NCBI RefSeq assembly: GCF_012275445.1
Contig: NZ_JAAZQK010000007.1
Coordinates: 310,001 to 374,000 of the forward strand
DNA length: 64,000 nt
Source of the DNA: Rhizobacter sp. SG703
GTDB taxonomy: Bacteria > Pseudomonadota > Gammaproteobacteria > Burkholderiales > Burkholderiaceae_C
Direction of reading: 5' to 3'
The position numbers and the translations under genes were made by a program. The notes below the pieces were generated by a model. That model was not told where the DNA came from. It saw only the letters and a program-made list of their open reading frames with translations, and did not search any database. Positions 34,093 through 43,531 of the stretch are shown piece after piece. How positions within the stretch are numbered: the first letter of the stretch is position 1; every line of letters starts with the position of its first letter.

Positions 34093-37000
34093 TTAGAACC
34101 CCGCTGGTTGCGAAGGAGAGTGATCAATCACACGCGGTACCAGCCCAGGCACGCGGTCCGTTGGGATGACCCAAGCTGGAATGCCTCGATCGACAGTCGC
34201 CGGCGACAAGCCTTTGAAGATGCTATTCGGAACATCCGTCCTGATGATCGTGTATGGCTGATTGCCGAACGCTTTGACAGCCTGCTTTGCATAGGCTGAA
34301 GCTTCGGGTGCCGAAGTCGTGAAGTACTTCCCTTCTGCCGACCCCAAATTTCTCAATGCACCTGTGGATCCGATATCGGCCAGCTCCTCAGGGCCGACTG
34401 CTCGGAACAATGAAGTTGATCCCTTTGCCACATCGGCGCCTGCTTTAACCGACTGCTTGAGCTCCCCAATCTCTGTCCCCGCTCCGGGAACGACGGCGGA
34501 CATCGCGCCGAATATGACCGTCTCAATTCGAGCGTCTTGCGCGGCTCCCGGGCTCAGAAAGCGCCCCGTCATGTAATCGTATGGAATGTCGTCGATTGTC
34601 GTGACGTGGAATGCAGCCAAGGCGCGCGCGACGCTCTCCGCCACACCCACAGCTGCGGTTGCAATCCCGTTGCCAGTGGCTGCCGCTCGCAAGCGTTCAG
34701 AGGGCGATGGCTGGCTCGGGCCGATCGAGTCCTTCGAAGTATTGGCCGGCGTACAGGACTGCTCCGATCCAGAAGGTACCCCGCTCACCCGTCCGGCCCC
34801 CGCCGCAGCGGGCGAGGGACTTTCGTTGACGAACGTCGTGTCCCACATCCCTCCGCCATGATCGGCGAAGCCGTTGGTCGATGGGGACAGCCCCGTCGGG
34901 TCCGTGAACACCAATGCGTTGTTCAGCACGTAGCTGTAGCGATTGAACGCCTGCGCGTTGGCGGGATCCGGCACGGTCGGGTCAGCACTCGTGTGCCGAC
35001 CGAGGATCGGGTCGTACATGCGCGCGTTCATGTTCACCAAGCCGAGCTGATCCAGCGTCTCGTGCCCGGTGTAGCCGCTGTGGTCCTCGGTGTTCTTCAG
35101 GCTGCCCCACAGCGGACCGGTGTCGTCCGTGCCGTCAGCGTTGCGCCGGCGCCCCCACGCGTCGTAGCTCATGCGCTGCAGCACCACTTGGCCCTGGTCG
35201 ACGATCACCAACGTCGAACCGAGGTGGTCTGTCAGAAAGTAGCGCAGGTCGCGCGTGCCACTGGCCGTCGCGGCAATGTTGGTGCCACTGAACTCCTCTT
35301 CGATGAAGCCCAACCCCGACGGCATGGTGGTTCGGATCGTCGTCGTGTTGGCCGCTGCATCGATCTCCTTCTCGATGCCACCGCCATACCAGATCGTGCG
35401 GCTCGCCGCGCCTGGCGCGCCACCGCTCATCGGGCTCACCACCTGCCGCGTGCGCTCGTGTTCCGTGTTGTAGATGAAGGCCGTGCGCTGTACCGCGGTC
35501 GCGCCGTCGAGCTTGTCGATGCTCGACGCCATGTTGTACGAAGTCCAGGCGTAGCTGCGGGCCAGCCCGCTCGCCTGGTTGCCGATCGCGTCGTAGCTGA
35601 ACACCGGGTTCGTGAGCCCGGCCACCGTGCCCGCCACCGCGCTCACTGCACTCGGCCCGGTGCTGCCAGCACCCGAAGGCGGGTAGCGGTAGATCCCCAC
35701 GCCCGTCTTGCTCGTCAAATTGCCGATCGCGTCGTACGTAGCGCCGCGGGTCACGCCATTGACGGTGCTCGCGTTCAGGCGGTTCAGGTCGTCGTAGCCG
35801 AAGCTCTCGGCCAACACCGCCCCGCCGTTGGCCACCAGCTGGCTGCGGCTCGTCAGGTTGCCCAGCGCATCGTAGTCGTAGCTGTCGTTCTGGACGCTCG
35901 CATCACTGACCCCTGGCCCGCTGCGAATGCTCTCCAATCGACCGGTGTACAGGTTGTAGCCGCGCCTCGTCACCAAGCCGTTGCCCAGTTGCTCCTGAGT
36001 CGTGTGGCCTTCGGCATCGATCGCCTGGGCCTGCCACACGGTGCTGCTGCTGCTGCCGTCGTTGCGGTCGATCCGGTCGACGAAGCCCTGCGCGTTGTAG
36101 TGCTGTACGAAGGCGTTGGTCACGCCAGTGGCCCCCGCACCTCGGGCCGCGCGCTGGTGTGCCGTTGTCAGCGGTCGCCCGAAAGCGTCGTAGCCCACCG
36201 TGCTCGCATAGTCCCAGTCCAGGCTCGTCACCGTGCTGCTGGGCCGCCCCACCGCGTCGTAACTGTGCACACGGCGGTAGTCCTTTGTGCCGCCCGCCCA
36301 GGTGTAGGCCTCGGCCAGTTCGCCAGTCCCATGGGCGGCGGTGTCGTAGTCCCAACGGCTGTCCAGGTCGGGCTCCAGCCGTCGCGTCATGCGGCCCAGG
36401 TCGTCGAACTCGAAGGTCGTGCTCTGCTGCTTGGCATCCACCTGTTGACGCGTCTGGCCGACGGGATCCACCACATAGCTCCAGCGACCCAGGCTCGGGT
36501 CCGACAGCGAGGTCTTCCGTCCCATCCGGTCGTAGCCGATGGTGATCTGGTTGCCCTTCGGGTCGGTGGTGCGCGCGAGGGCGCCGAACGCCTCGTAGAC
36601 GTAGCCCGTGGTCGCGTTGTAGCTGTCGGTGACCGCGCTCACCTTGCCGAGCGCATTGCGCAGCTCGGTGCGCGTCTGGTTGCGCGCGTTCGTGCTGGTG
36701 CGGCTCAACCCATGGTAGGCATAGCTGCTGGTGTCGTAGCTGCTGCCAGTCTTGTCGGGCGAGCGGAATTGCGTCACTCGGCCCAATGGATCGCGGGTGT
36801 CATACCAGGTCCACACAGCAGACGCACCGGCGAAATGCGGCCGTGAGATGCGCAGTACCCGCCCCAGTTCGTCATACACCTTCTCGCCGAGCACGGGCGT
36901 GCCGTCGAAGCCCCAGCTGCGCGTCAACACTTGGCGGCCGAGCGCATCGGTGAAGGTTTCGCTGGGCACCGCCGTCTGGCTCGCCTGGCCGGGGCCACCC

Positions 37001-37548
37001 CAGTGCTGCGTGATCGCCACCGTGAGCGCGCCGTTCAGGCAACTGTCCACGCACTGCCGGTACGCCATCGAAGTGGCAGTGCCATCGGGCCGGACCTCGC
37101 GAGTCTTGCGGCCCCAGCCGTCGTACTCCCAGCGGCTGACAAGCAGGTCGGGGTCGGTGGCTGTCAGCACCTGGCCGGTGACGGGATCGTGCGTGCTGGT
37201 GCTGATCTGCTGCTTCGCGTTCGTGCTGCGCTCGGCGTAGCGGTAGCGCGTGTCATACCCTGTGTCTTCGGTGCGCGCCTTCGCACCGCCCGTGAGCGGA
37301 TCCTTCCAGCTCGTCGTGCGACTGGTCACCACGCCGTAATTCGGATGCGGCACGCTGACCGTCGTGACCGTGTAGGTGGCGTCGTCCGGCTCGACCGTCT
37401 GTTTGACCAACGTGCCGTAGGCGTCGTATTCGAATGCGACGGTGCGCGTGACAGGCTGGCCAAGCGTCTGCGCCTGCGTTGCAACGCTCAGCCCGAGCAG
37501 CGCCACCCGAAACGCGACGCGAATCATCTTGTTCTTAATCGCGCTCAT
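34093..37548 (-). CDS. RHS/YD-repeat secreted protein with variable C-terminal toxin-like tip (TcC-like)
   Basis: 1151 residues from ATG 37548. Signal peptide-like start (MSAIKNKMIRVAFRVALLGLSVATQAQ). YD repeats throughout (YDAYGTLVKQT, YDELGRVL, YDAVGRPSST, YDALGNLTSR), forming the RHS cocoon. The RHS core ends with LTDHLGSTLVIVD … NARMYDPILGRHTSADP … NRYSYVLNNALVFTDPTGL at about residue 887, beyond which sequences vary. The last roughly 110 residues (SLFRAVGPEELADI … GKYFTTSAPEASAYAKQAV … GIPAWVIPTDRVPGLVP) look like a toxin tip, perhaps ADP-ribosyltransferase-like. The start overlaps the upstream SpvB-type gene as ATGA. A far upstream reading-frame extension into that gene is spurious. Confidence 0.9.
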   Translation of the reverse strand: MSAIKNKMIRVAFRVALLGLSVATQAQTLGQPVTRTVAFEYDAYGTLVKQTVEPDDATYTVTTVSVPHPNYGVVTSRTTSWKDPLTGGAKARTEDTGYDTRYRYAERSTNAKQQISTSTHDPVTGQVLTATDPDLLVSRWEYDGWGRKTREVRPDGTATSMAYRQCVDSCLNGALTVAITQHWGGPGQASQTAVPSETFTDALGRQVLTRSWGFDGTPVLGEKVYDELGRVLRISRPHFAGASAVWTWYDTRDPLGRVTQFRSPDKTGSSYDTSSYAYHGLSRTSTNARNQTRTELRNALGKVSAVTDSYNATTGYVYEAFGALARTTDPKGNQITIGYDRMGRKTSLSDPSLGRWSYVVDPVGQTRQQVDAKQQSTTFEFDDLGRMTRRLEPDLDSRWDYDTAAHGTGELAEAYTWAGGTKDYRRVHSYDAVGRPSSTVTSLDWDYASTVGYDAFGRPLTTAHQRAARGAGATGVTNAFVQHYNAQGFVDRIDRNDGSSSSTVWQAQAIDAEGHTTQEQLGNGLVTRRGYNLYTGRLESIRSGPGVSDASVQNDSYDYDALGNLTSRSQLVANGGAVLAESFGYDDLNRLNASTVNGVTRGATYDAIGNLTSKTGVGIYRYPPSGAGSTGPSAVSAVAGTVAGLTNPVFSYDAIGNQASGLARSYAWTSYNMASSIDKLDGATAVQRTAFIYNTEHERTRQVVSPMSGGAPGAASRTIWYGGGIEKEIDAAANTTTIRTTMPSGLGFIEEEFSGTNIAATASGTRDLRYFLTDHLGSTLVIVDQGQVVLQRMSYDAWGRRRNADGTDDTGPLWGSLKNTEDHSGYTGHETLDQLGLVNMNARMYDPILGRHTSADPTVPDPANAQAFNRYSYVLNNALVFTDPTGLSPSTNGFADHGGGMWDTTFVNESPSPAAAGAGRVSGVPSGSEQSCTPANTSKDSIGPSQPSPSERLRAAATGNGIATAAVGVAESVARALAAFHVTTIDDIPYDYMTGRFLSPGAAQDARIETVIFGAMSAVVPGAGTEIGELKQSVKAGADVAKGSTSLFRAVGPEELADIGSTGALRNLGSAEGKYFTTSAPEASAYAKQAVKAFGNQPYTIIRTDVPNSIFKGLSPATVDRGIPAWVIPTDRVPGLVPRVIDHSPSQPAGF

Positions 37549-40500
37549 GTGCACTTCCCCGTCTTGATCGTGCCGGTCAGGCGCACGGTGGCGGTCGTGA
37601 AATTCTGTCCCTGCACCTTCAGGTCGCCCGCTGCGCTGCCCGAGGTGCACCCGGTGACGAAGACCACGCCGAGCGTGCACGACGCCCCGGCCGCGAGTTG
37701 CTGCCCGTCGACCGGGCAGGTGCCGCCTTGTCGCTCGAACGACCAACCGCCCGAACCCGACGGGAACACCGTCGTCAACGGTGCGGGCGCCGATCCCGTG
37801 TTCGACAACGTCACCGTCCTCGCCACTGAGGTACGGTCCAATCCCTGCGCGCCATAGTCCAGCGCGGTCGGGCTCAACGTGATCGTCGTGTTGCTCGGCG
37901 CCGGCAGCACCGTCAGCGTCACCGAGATCGGCGGCACGCTGCCGCCCATCGACGACGTGCCGGTGATCGTGCCGGTGTAGGTGCCGGCAGTGGCCGGCGA
38001 ATCGATCCGCACGCCGCTGCAGCTGCCGCCGCCGAGCTCCGACCAGGCCGGACACGTCATGGTCGTGCTGCCCAACGTCAGGCCGCTGCTGCTGAACGAC
38101 AGGTTCAGCGTTGTCGGCGTCGGCGTGCTGTTGCGGTAGCTCGCATAAGCCACCGCCGGCGTGGGTGCCGTCGACGTGGCGCTGACCGGGGCACCATACG
38201 CCGTGAGGATCGGAATGACATAGCCGGTGCCCGAGACGCTGAAGGTGTTGCTGTTGTACGAGGCCGCGCTCATCGAGATGCCGCTGCCGCCCTGGCTCGT
38301 CGCCGCACTCGGCGCGAAGCTCACCGTCGCCGTGCAGCTGCCACCCGGCGCCACGTTGGCGCAGCCGCCGGTGTTCACGCTGAAGCCGGCCGGCAGGTTC
38401 GCGATGCCCGAATTGGCAGCCCAGTTGTAGGCCACGTTGCCATCGTTGACGAGCGTCAGGTTCTGCGAGGCCGAGTTGCCCACGCCCACGTTGCCGAAGG
38501 CCAGGCTCGTCGGGCTCCAGCGTGGCACCGCCGATTGCGTGGTCCACGTCACCGTCGTCGCAGCCGGTGCAGTGGTGGCGCCGCTCGGGGCAAAGGCCTG
38601 GCTCTGGCCGATGCCAGGCACATTGGTCGCCGCAGCGATCACCAGGTTGCAGCTCGCGCCCGCCGCCACGGCGCTGCAGCCGTTGCTTGCCACGCTCAGC
38701 GGCGCTGCCAGCGCCGGCGAGGCCAGGCTCATCGGCAGGTTGCCGTCGTTGCGGTAGGTGGCCGTCACCGTCTGCGCACCTCCGCCGTACCAGGTTGCGG
38801 GCACGACGAGGTTCGCCGCCGAGGTCAGCGTGGCGATCGTGCCAGTGCCGTTGCCCGCCACCGGGATCGCGAGGTTCACGCCATTCGCAAGGATGTAGCC
38901 CCCGTTGGCCCCGCCTTGCATGCGCGGATACGACCCCTGCACCTGCAGCGTGGCACCGATGCCGTTGGCGATCGCGGTCGGCTTGAAGCTCACGGTCACC
39001 GTGCAAGCCGCGCCCGCGGCGAGACCGCTGCCGCAGGTGTGCGTCAGCGCAAAGTCCCCCGGCTTCGCGCCGGTCAGCGCGATCGACAGGTTCGCGAGCG
39101 TGCCGCCATTCGTCGCGTTGTTGGTCAGCGTGAAACTCTGCGTCGCGCTGGTCGTGTTCATCGGCACGTTGCCGAACGACAGGCTGCCCACGCTCGGCGT
39201 GGTGCTCGCCATCGAGAAGCCATAGCTCTGCTGCACGGTGTAGGTCGTGCCGGTCGCGCCGACCACCTGGTAGCCGATCTGGTCGGTCGCCGTGTAGCTG
39301 CCCGGCGTGGCCAGGCCGCCGGTGCCGAAGAAGGTCTGGCACGACGCACCGGGCGCAAGCACGGTGCTGCCCGGCTGGCAGTAGCCGGCCTGGCCTTGCC
39401 ACGACCACATGCCCGCCGGCCCGGCGGCGGTCGTGTGCGCGGTGACCAGCAGCGACACGCTGCTGTTGTTCTTGATCGTCGGCCAGTCGCCCGAGTCGGA
39501 CGCTGCACCAACCGTGCCCCACTGCGTCGACACCGGCACGAAGACCAGCGGAGGCGGCGCCACCGTCAGCGACACCGCCTTCGATGCGGCGCTGCCCGCC
39601 GGCGACGGCGTGGCACTCAGCGTGCCGCCGTAGGTGCCGGCGGCCGCGCCCGAGGTCAGCACCACCGCGCCGCAGTCGGCGGTGTTCGCCGAGCAGTTGG
39701 CCGGGCCGTTCACCGTCATGCCCGCCGGCGCGGCGTACGCGATCGATGCGGCCACCGTCTGGCCGGTGTTGACGAGCGTGCAGCTCATCCACGCCAGCGC
39801 CGACATGGCCGCCGGGCTCGAGGTGTTGCACGCCGAGAAGGACAGCGCGGCCGGCGTCGCTGCCACGTCGCCCGCCTGTTGCGCCGACTTCGTCACCGTC
39901 GTCTTGCGCAACAGCCCGATCAGCCAGCTGGCCTGGAGGTTGTCGTAGGTGTTGCTGGTGACCGACGTGAAACTGTCGCCGCCGCTCACTGTTTCTGTGT
40001 TGGCGGTGACGTTCCCAAATGCATCTATTCCGTTGACCTGGCTGACGCTCCTCGCCATCGGCGAGCCGTCGAGGTCGCGCGTGACAGACGTTTTGCCAAC
40101 GGTGTAGGGATGAAGCGCTCCACCAGTCGTTGCGAAAGCCGCGTACTGCGTGTCCGTCTGGCTCAGCACCACGCCATTGGCTTGTGTAGCCTTCACCTGA
40201 CTGGGCATGCCGATGAAGGGGTCATCCTGCCGGAAGCTGGTGAGCTGCGTCGTCGCCGTCACGTTGTCGACCGCCGTGATGCTCTCGAAGCCGAGTGAGC
40301 CCAATCCCTGAAGATGATTGCGCAGTCCCTGGTAACGGTAGTCGGTGCTCAGCCATCCGCCCAGGGCGTTGCCACGGCGTTGCTGTGACACCAGCGGCGG
40401 ACCACTGACGACGTTGCGGGCGGGGAATATCACGTCCGCACCGCGCGTGTACACCGTCGGGTCGCCCATGTGCTTGTAGCTGAACTGGTTCCGATTCCCT

Positions 40501-42800
40501 TCTCCGTCGGTCACGGCGGACAGCAGATCAGTGAAGCCGCCATTGCCCGCCAGCATCACGCGCCAGGTACCAGCGGATTCGATGTACGAGGCGCGGTCTG
40601 GAATCCCGTCGCCATTGAAGTCGCCGACGTAGGTGGCCGTGACGTCCGAAATGCTGCCCATGTTGGTCGGTGTCCAGGGCGTGCAGACCACATTCACGTC
40701 GCCCCCGAAGGTGGTGCCGGTCTTGTACGGCGCGCTTTCGCCAACCTGGCACACCTTGGCTCCGTTGCTCAAGGCGTCCACGCGACCGTCGCCGTCGTAG
40801 TCCAACATGTCCGACAGCAAGACCGATGCGCTGCTGTCCTGCACCAACGAGCACAGCAATTGCGTGCCAGTGGAGTGGCACACCTGCGTGGTGAAGACGC
40901 TGTTCAGGTTGTGTGCCTCGAAGGCGTCGGAATAACTGTCATAAGGGTCTCCGTTGTGATCACCAAGTTGCGTGGTGCCAGGGTTGGGGATCACGGGCAG
41001 GAAGAAGTTTGTCGCCCCCATCGGGCGGGACCACACCAGCCCTTGATCGCCCATCAGGTAGACACTGGCATCGCTGAAGCGTCCCGACTTCTGGGTGATG
41101 ATGAAATCGGTGCGTCCATCGCCGTTGAAGTCGCCTGTGGTGCGAAGGATGTTCGGGCCGGTCTCGGAGTCGGTCTGGATGGCCGCCACGAAGTCGACGG
41201 CATCGATGACGCTGCAACCCCCGGTTCCCACCGCAAGGCACAACTTGGTTCCGCCTTTGTCCTGGCGGCGGTCCAACACGATGATGTCGTCGCGCCCGTC
41301 GCCGTTGAAGTCACCCACCAGGTTCGAGTTGACGCCCGAGGATTGGGCCGTCCAGGGGGTGCACGAGAACGAACTGCCGGTGGACAGGCAGATGGTCCAG
41401 CCCGGCCTGTTGGTGTCCGGCACGATGGCAAGGTCCGTGCGCCCGTCTCCGTTGAAATCGCCCTGCATCACCGGCAGCGAACCGCTGATCGGATTGACGC
41501 CGACGGCCGGCCCGGCCCAGGCTTGGCAATCGAAACGAGTGCGCCGAGACAGGCACATGCGCCAAATGCCATTGCCTTCGGAGCGCAGCAGATCCATCGC
41601 CCCGTCGCCGTCGAAATCGCCCATCAGCACTTGCGTCTGCGTCTGCTGGGTCTTGGTACCCAGTTGCACATTGGCCTGGGTGATGTTCTGCAGCGACGGC
41701 ACCGGACCGCCCCAGTCGCCACTGCCCGCGGCGCTGAAGGTGTTCGCCGCGCTGTCGCGCACCGTCCAGTCGAAACGCGTCGCGGGCAGACAATTTCCTG
41801 CACCGTCGCAATCGCTGATGGTGTCGACCAGGCTGCGCCCATTCACCGGGTTCGTCTTGTACGCGATGCGGTAGTCGCGCGCCAACGTGCCGCCGCTGCC
41901 ATCGGCCGCGGTCTCGATGCGCGTCTGGATGGCCACCAGCCGCTGCGTGCGGCTGAGCAGCGTGCCCGCCACGTAACCCTGCCACGGATCCGGTCGCGTT
42001 GCGTAAATGAAGTTGACCGCGTTGTACGGCACCAGTCCGCTTGCATCGTTGCCGGTGTAGCGGATGCGATCCGGATAGAACTCGCCGGCCGCGTTGTTCT
42101 CGACGTAATGCAGCGTGAAGTAGTTGCCGCGCCGATCTTGCGAGCGCGACAGCGCCCAACGAAGCACCTGCGTCGCCCCCTGCGCCTCGATCGTCGAATC
42201 GGCAGTGCCGCCGTAGGTCATTACCGCGCCGGTCTTCGGATACACCGTCCACGAGTCGGGGCCCTTGGCCGGATCGGAGCCGGTGGAGACGATCTTGCTG
42301 AATCCGTCGATGCGCGTTCGGTACTCTGCCGTCGCGCCGTGGGTGCCCAACACCAGCAACAAGCGCTGCCCGTCGAGACAGAACTGGTCGGCCGCCGTCA
42401 ACGACACCGCAGTGCGCACGCCATCCGGAACGAAGGTCTTGCCACAGCGCGTGATGCTCGACTGCCCACCGAGCGACCAGCCACGCCCGAGGTAGCCCAT
42501 CCCGGACTGGCTGCCATAGTGCAGCGAGACGCTCGGCGCGATGGCGGCCGTGCCGGGCGGCACGCTGATCTGCACCTCATAGGTCGCTACGCCAGCGTTC
42601 ACCGAAGCCTTGCCAGCGAGGGCTCCGGCCACGGGCCCTGCCATGTTCGGCGGCTGGACGGCGACGGCGGTCTGTGCCTGCGTCGATCCCGCAGCAAATA
42701 CCGCCAACGCCGTCACCCCTATCAGGCGAGCCGCAACCCGCGCAAACCACACCCGCGCCGTGCCATGCCGCAGCATGACGACATCGTCACTCTTGAACAC
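37545..42800 (-). CDS. Secreted SpvB/FG-GAP (TcB-like) protein with Ig-like repeat region
   Basis: 1751 residues from GTG 42800 (RBS GAGGA six bases upstream). Signal peptide ends near STQAQTAV. Residues about 55-350 match the SpvB N-terminal domain of Tc-toxin B components (GKASVNAGVATYEVQISVPPGTAAIAPSVSLHYGS, GRGWSLGG). Then calcium-binding FG-GAP units (GDFDGDGAMDLL, GDFNGDGRTDLAI, GDFNGDGRDDIIV, GDFNGDGRTDFII, DYDGDGRVDAL, GDFNGDGIPDRA) and the TcB-type segment YRYQGLRNHLQGLGSLGFES. Unlike true TcB, the last 700 residues or so are repeated Ig-like choice-of-anchor-D/HYDIN-type domains (e.g. SFGNVPMNTTSATQSFTLTNN). Coupled to the RHS gene by ATGA overlap. Confidence 0.88.
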   Translation of the reverse strand: MFKSDDVVMLRHGTARVWFARVAARLIGVTALAVFAAGSTQAQTAVAVQPPNMAGPVAGALAGKASVNAGVATYEVQISVPPGTAAIAPSVSLHYGSQSGMGYLGRGWSLGGQSSITRCGKTFVPDGVRTAVSLTAADQFCLDGQRLLLVLGTHGATAEYRTRIDGFSKIVSTGSDPAKGPDSWTVYPKTGAVMTYGGTADSTIEAQGATQVLRWALSRSQDRRGNYFTLHYVENNAAGEFYPDRIRYTGNDASGLVPYNAVNFIYATRPDPWQGYVAGTLLSRTQRLVAIQTRIETAADGSGGTLARDYRIAYKTNPVNGRSLVDTISDCDGAGNCLPATRFDWTVRDSAANTFSAAGSGDWGGPVPSLQNITQANVQLGTKTQQTQTQVLMGDFDGDGAMDLLRSEGNGIWRMCLSRRTRFDCQAWAGPAVGVNPISGSLPVMQGDFNGDGRTDLAIVPDTNRPGWTICLSTGSSFSCTPWTAQSSGVNSNLVGDFNGDGRDDIIVLDRRQDKGGTKLCLAVGTGGCSVIDAVDFVAAIQTDSETGPNILRTTGDFNGDGRTDFIITQKSGRFSDASVYLMGDQGLVWSRPMGATNFFLPVIPNPGTTQLGDHNGDPYDSYSDAFEAHNLNSVFTTQVCHSTGTQLLCSLVQDSSASVLLSDMLDYDGDGRVDALSNGAKVCQVGESAPYKTGTTFGGDVNVVCTPWTPTNMGSISDVTATYVGDFNGDGIPDRASYIESAGTWRVMLAGNGGFTDLLSAVTDGEGNRNQFSYKHMGDPTVYTRGADVIFPARNVVSGPPLVSQQRRGNALGGWLSTDYRYQGLRNHLQGLGSLGFESITAVDNVTATTQLTSFRQDDPFIGMPSQVKATQANGVVLSQTDTQYAAFATTGGALHPYTVGKTSVTRDLDGSPMARSVSQVNGIDAFGNVTANTETVSGGDSFTSVTSNTYDNLQASWLIGLLRKTTVTKSAQQAGDVAATPAALSFSACNTSSPAAMSALAWMSCTLVNTGQTVAASIAYAAPAGMTVNGPANCSANTADCGAVVLTSGAAAGTYGGTLSATPSPAGSAASKAVSLTVAPPPLVFVPVSTQWGTVGAASDSGDWPTIKNNSSVSLLVTAHTTAAGPAGMWSWQGQAGYCQPGSTVLAPGASCQTFFGTGGLATPGSYTATDQIGYQVVGATGTTYTVQQSYGFSMASTTPSVGSLSFGNVPMNTTSATQSFTLTNNATNGGTLANLSIALTGAKPGDFALTHTCGSGLAAGAACTVTVSFKPTAIANGIGATLQVQGSYPRMQGGANGGYILANGVNLAIPVAGNGTGTIATLTSAANLVVPATWYGGGAQTVTATYRNDGNLPMSLASPALAAPLSVASNGCSAVAAGASCNLVIAAATNVPGIGQSQAFAPSGATTAPAATTVTWTTQSAVPRWSPTSLAFGNVGVGNSASQNLTLVNDGNVAYNWAANSGIANLPAGFSVNTGGCANVAPGGSCTATVSFAPSAATSQGGSGISMSAASYNSNTFSVSGTGYVIPILTAYGAPVSATSTAPTPAVAYASYRNSTPTPTTLNLSFSSSGLTLGSTTMTCPAWSELGGGSCSGVRIDSPATAGTYTGTITGTSSMGGSVPPISVTLTVLPAPSNTTITLSPTALDYGAQGLDRTSVARTVTLSNTGSAPAPLTTVFPSGSGGWSFERQGGTCPVDGQQLAAGASCTLGVVFVTGCTSGSAAGDLKVQGQNFTTATVRLTGTIKTGKCT

Positions 42801-42971
42801 TGGAATCCTCCCGAGGCCGCTCAGTCCGTACCGCCTCGCGTTTGTGAGCGAGGCTGGCCCGACCGGGGCCGCTTGTCAGGCGATGACGTCTGCATCGAGA
42901 CGCACGCAACGTGCAGATCCTATCGAATCATCGGGATGCCGCCAGTCCTCTTTGAGGTGGATGCAACAAGT

Positions 42972-43499
42972 TCATCCATCATTTGAAGGATGCTCCTTGA
43001 TGGCGCTGTCATAGACCGCCAGATCGCTCGCCGAGAAGCAGCAGAACACGACCTCCTCGACATCGGGAAACTGCGGCAGAAGTGCACGCATCGTGGTCAC
43101 GGCCACCCGAGCAGCCAACTCGACCGGATACCCGTAGATGCCGGTGCTGATGCTCGGGAACGCCAGCGACCTGACGCCCTTCGAAGCGGCGACGTCGAGC
43201 GACCTCCGGTAGCAGGACGCCAGCAGGTCCGCCTCACCGTGCCCACCGCCACGCCAGACCGGCCCGACGGTGTGGACGATGTACTTCGCCTTCAGCCGAT
43301 GGCCTTTCGTCAGCTTCGCATCGCCCGTCTTGCAGCCGCCCAGCAGCCGGCATTCATGGAGGAGCTCCGGCCCGGCTGCGCGGTGGATCGCTCCGTCGAC
43401 GCCACCGCCTCCCAGCAGTGACGAATTCGCGGCATTGACGATCGCGTCGACGGCCAGGGTCGTGATGTCGGCGCGAATGGCGCGGAGTGTCGCGGTCAT
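42972..43499 (-). CDS. Macro-domain protein (O-acetyl-ADP-ribose deacetylase/ADP-ribose hydrolase type)
   Basis: 175 residues, whole length one MacroD-type macro domain: [43 protein letters not shown], then [25 protein letters not shown] and SIATGIYG-like [14 protein letters not shown]. The NAANS and [10 protein letters not shown] loops bind ADP-ribose; this branch includes E. coli YmdB and MacroD1, which remove ADP-ribose from proteins or deacetylate O-acetyl-ADP-ribose. It is immediately upstream of the SpvB/RHS toxin pair on the same strand, 171 bases before the GTG. If the RHS tip is an ADP-ribosyltransferase this could be an enzymatic immunity factor; otherwise a housekeeping enzyme. Confidence 0.92.
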   Translation of the reverse strand: MTATLRAIRADITTLAVDAIVNAANSSLLGGGGVDGAIHRAAGPELLHECRLLGGCKTGDAKLTKGHRLKAKYIVHTVGPVWRGGGHGEADLLASCYRRSLDVAASKGVRSLAFPSISTGIYGYPVELAARVAVTTMRALLPQFPDVEEVVFCCFSASDLAVYDSAIKEHPSNDG

Positions 43500-43531
43500 G
43501 GGAGCAAGTCTACCGATGGCCCGGCAACACC

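Noticed and set aside
37549..39831. N-terminal extension of the RHS protein to 39831
   Set aside because: The extension lies inside the SpvB/FG-GAP gene in a different frame and has no domain; the ATG at 37548 overlaps the upstream stop and gives a signal peptide.
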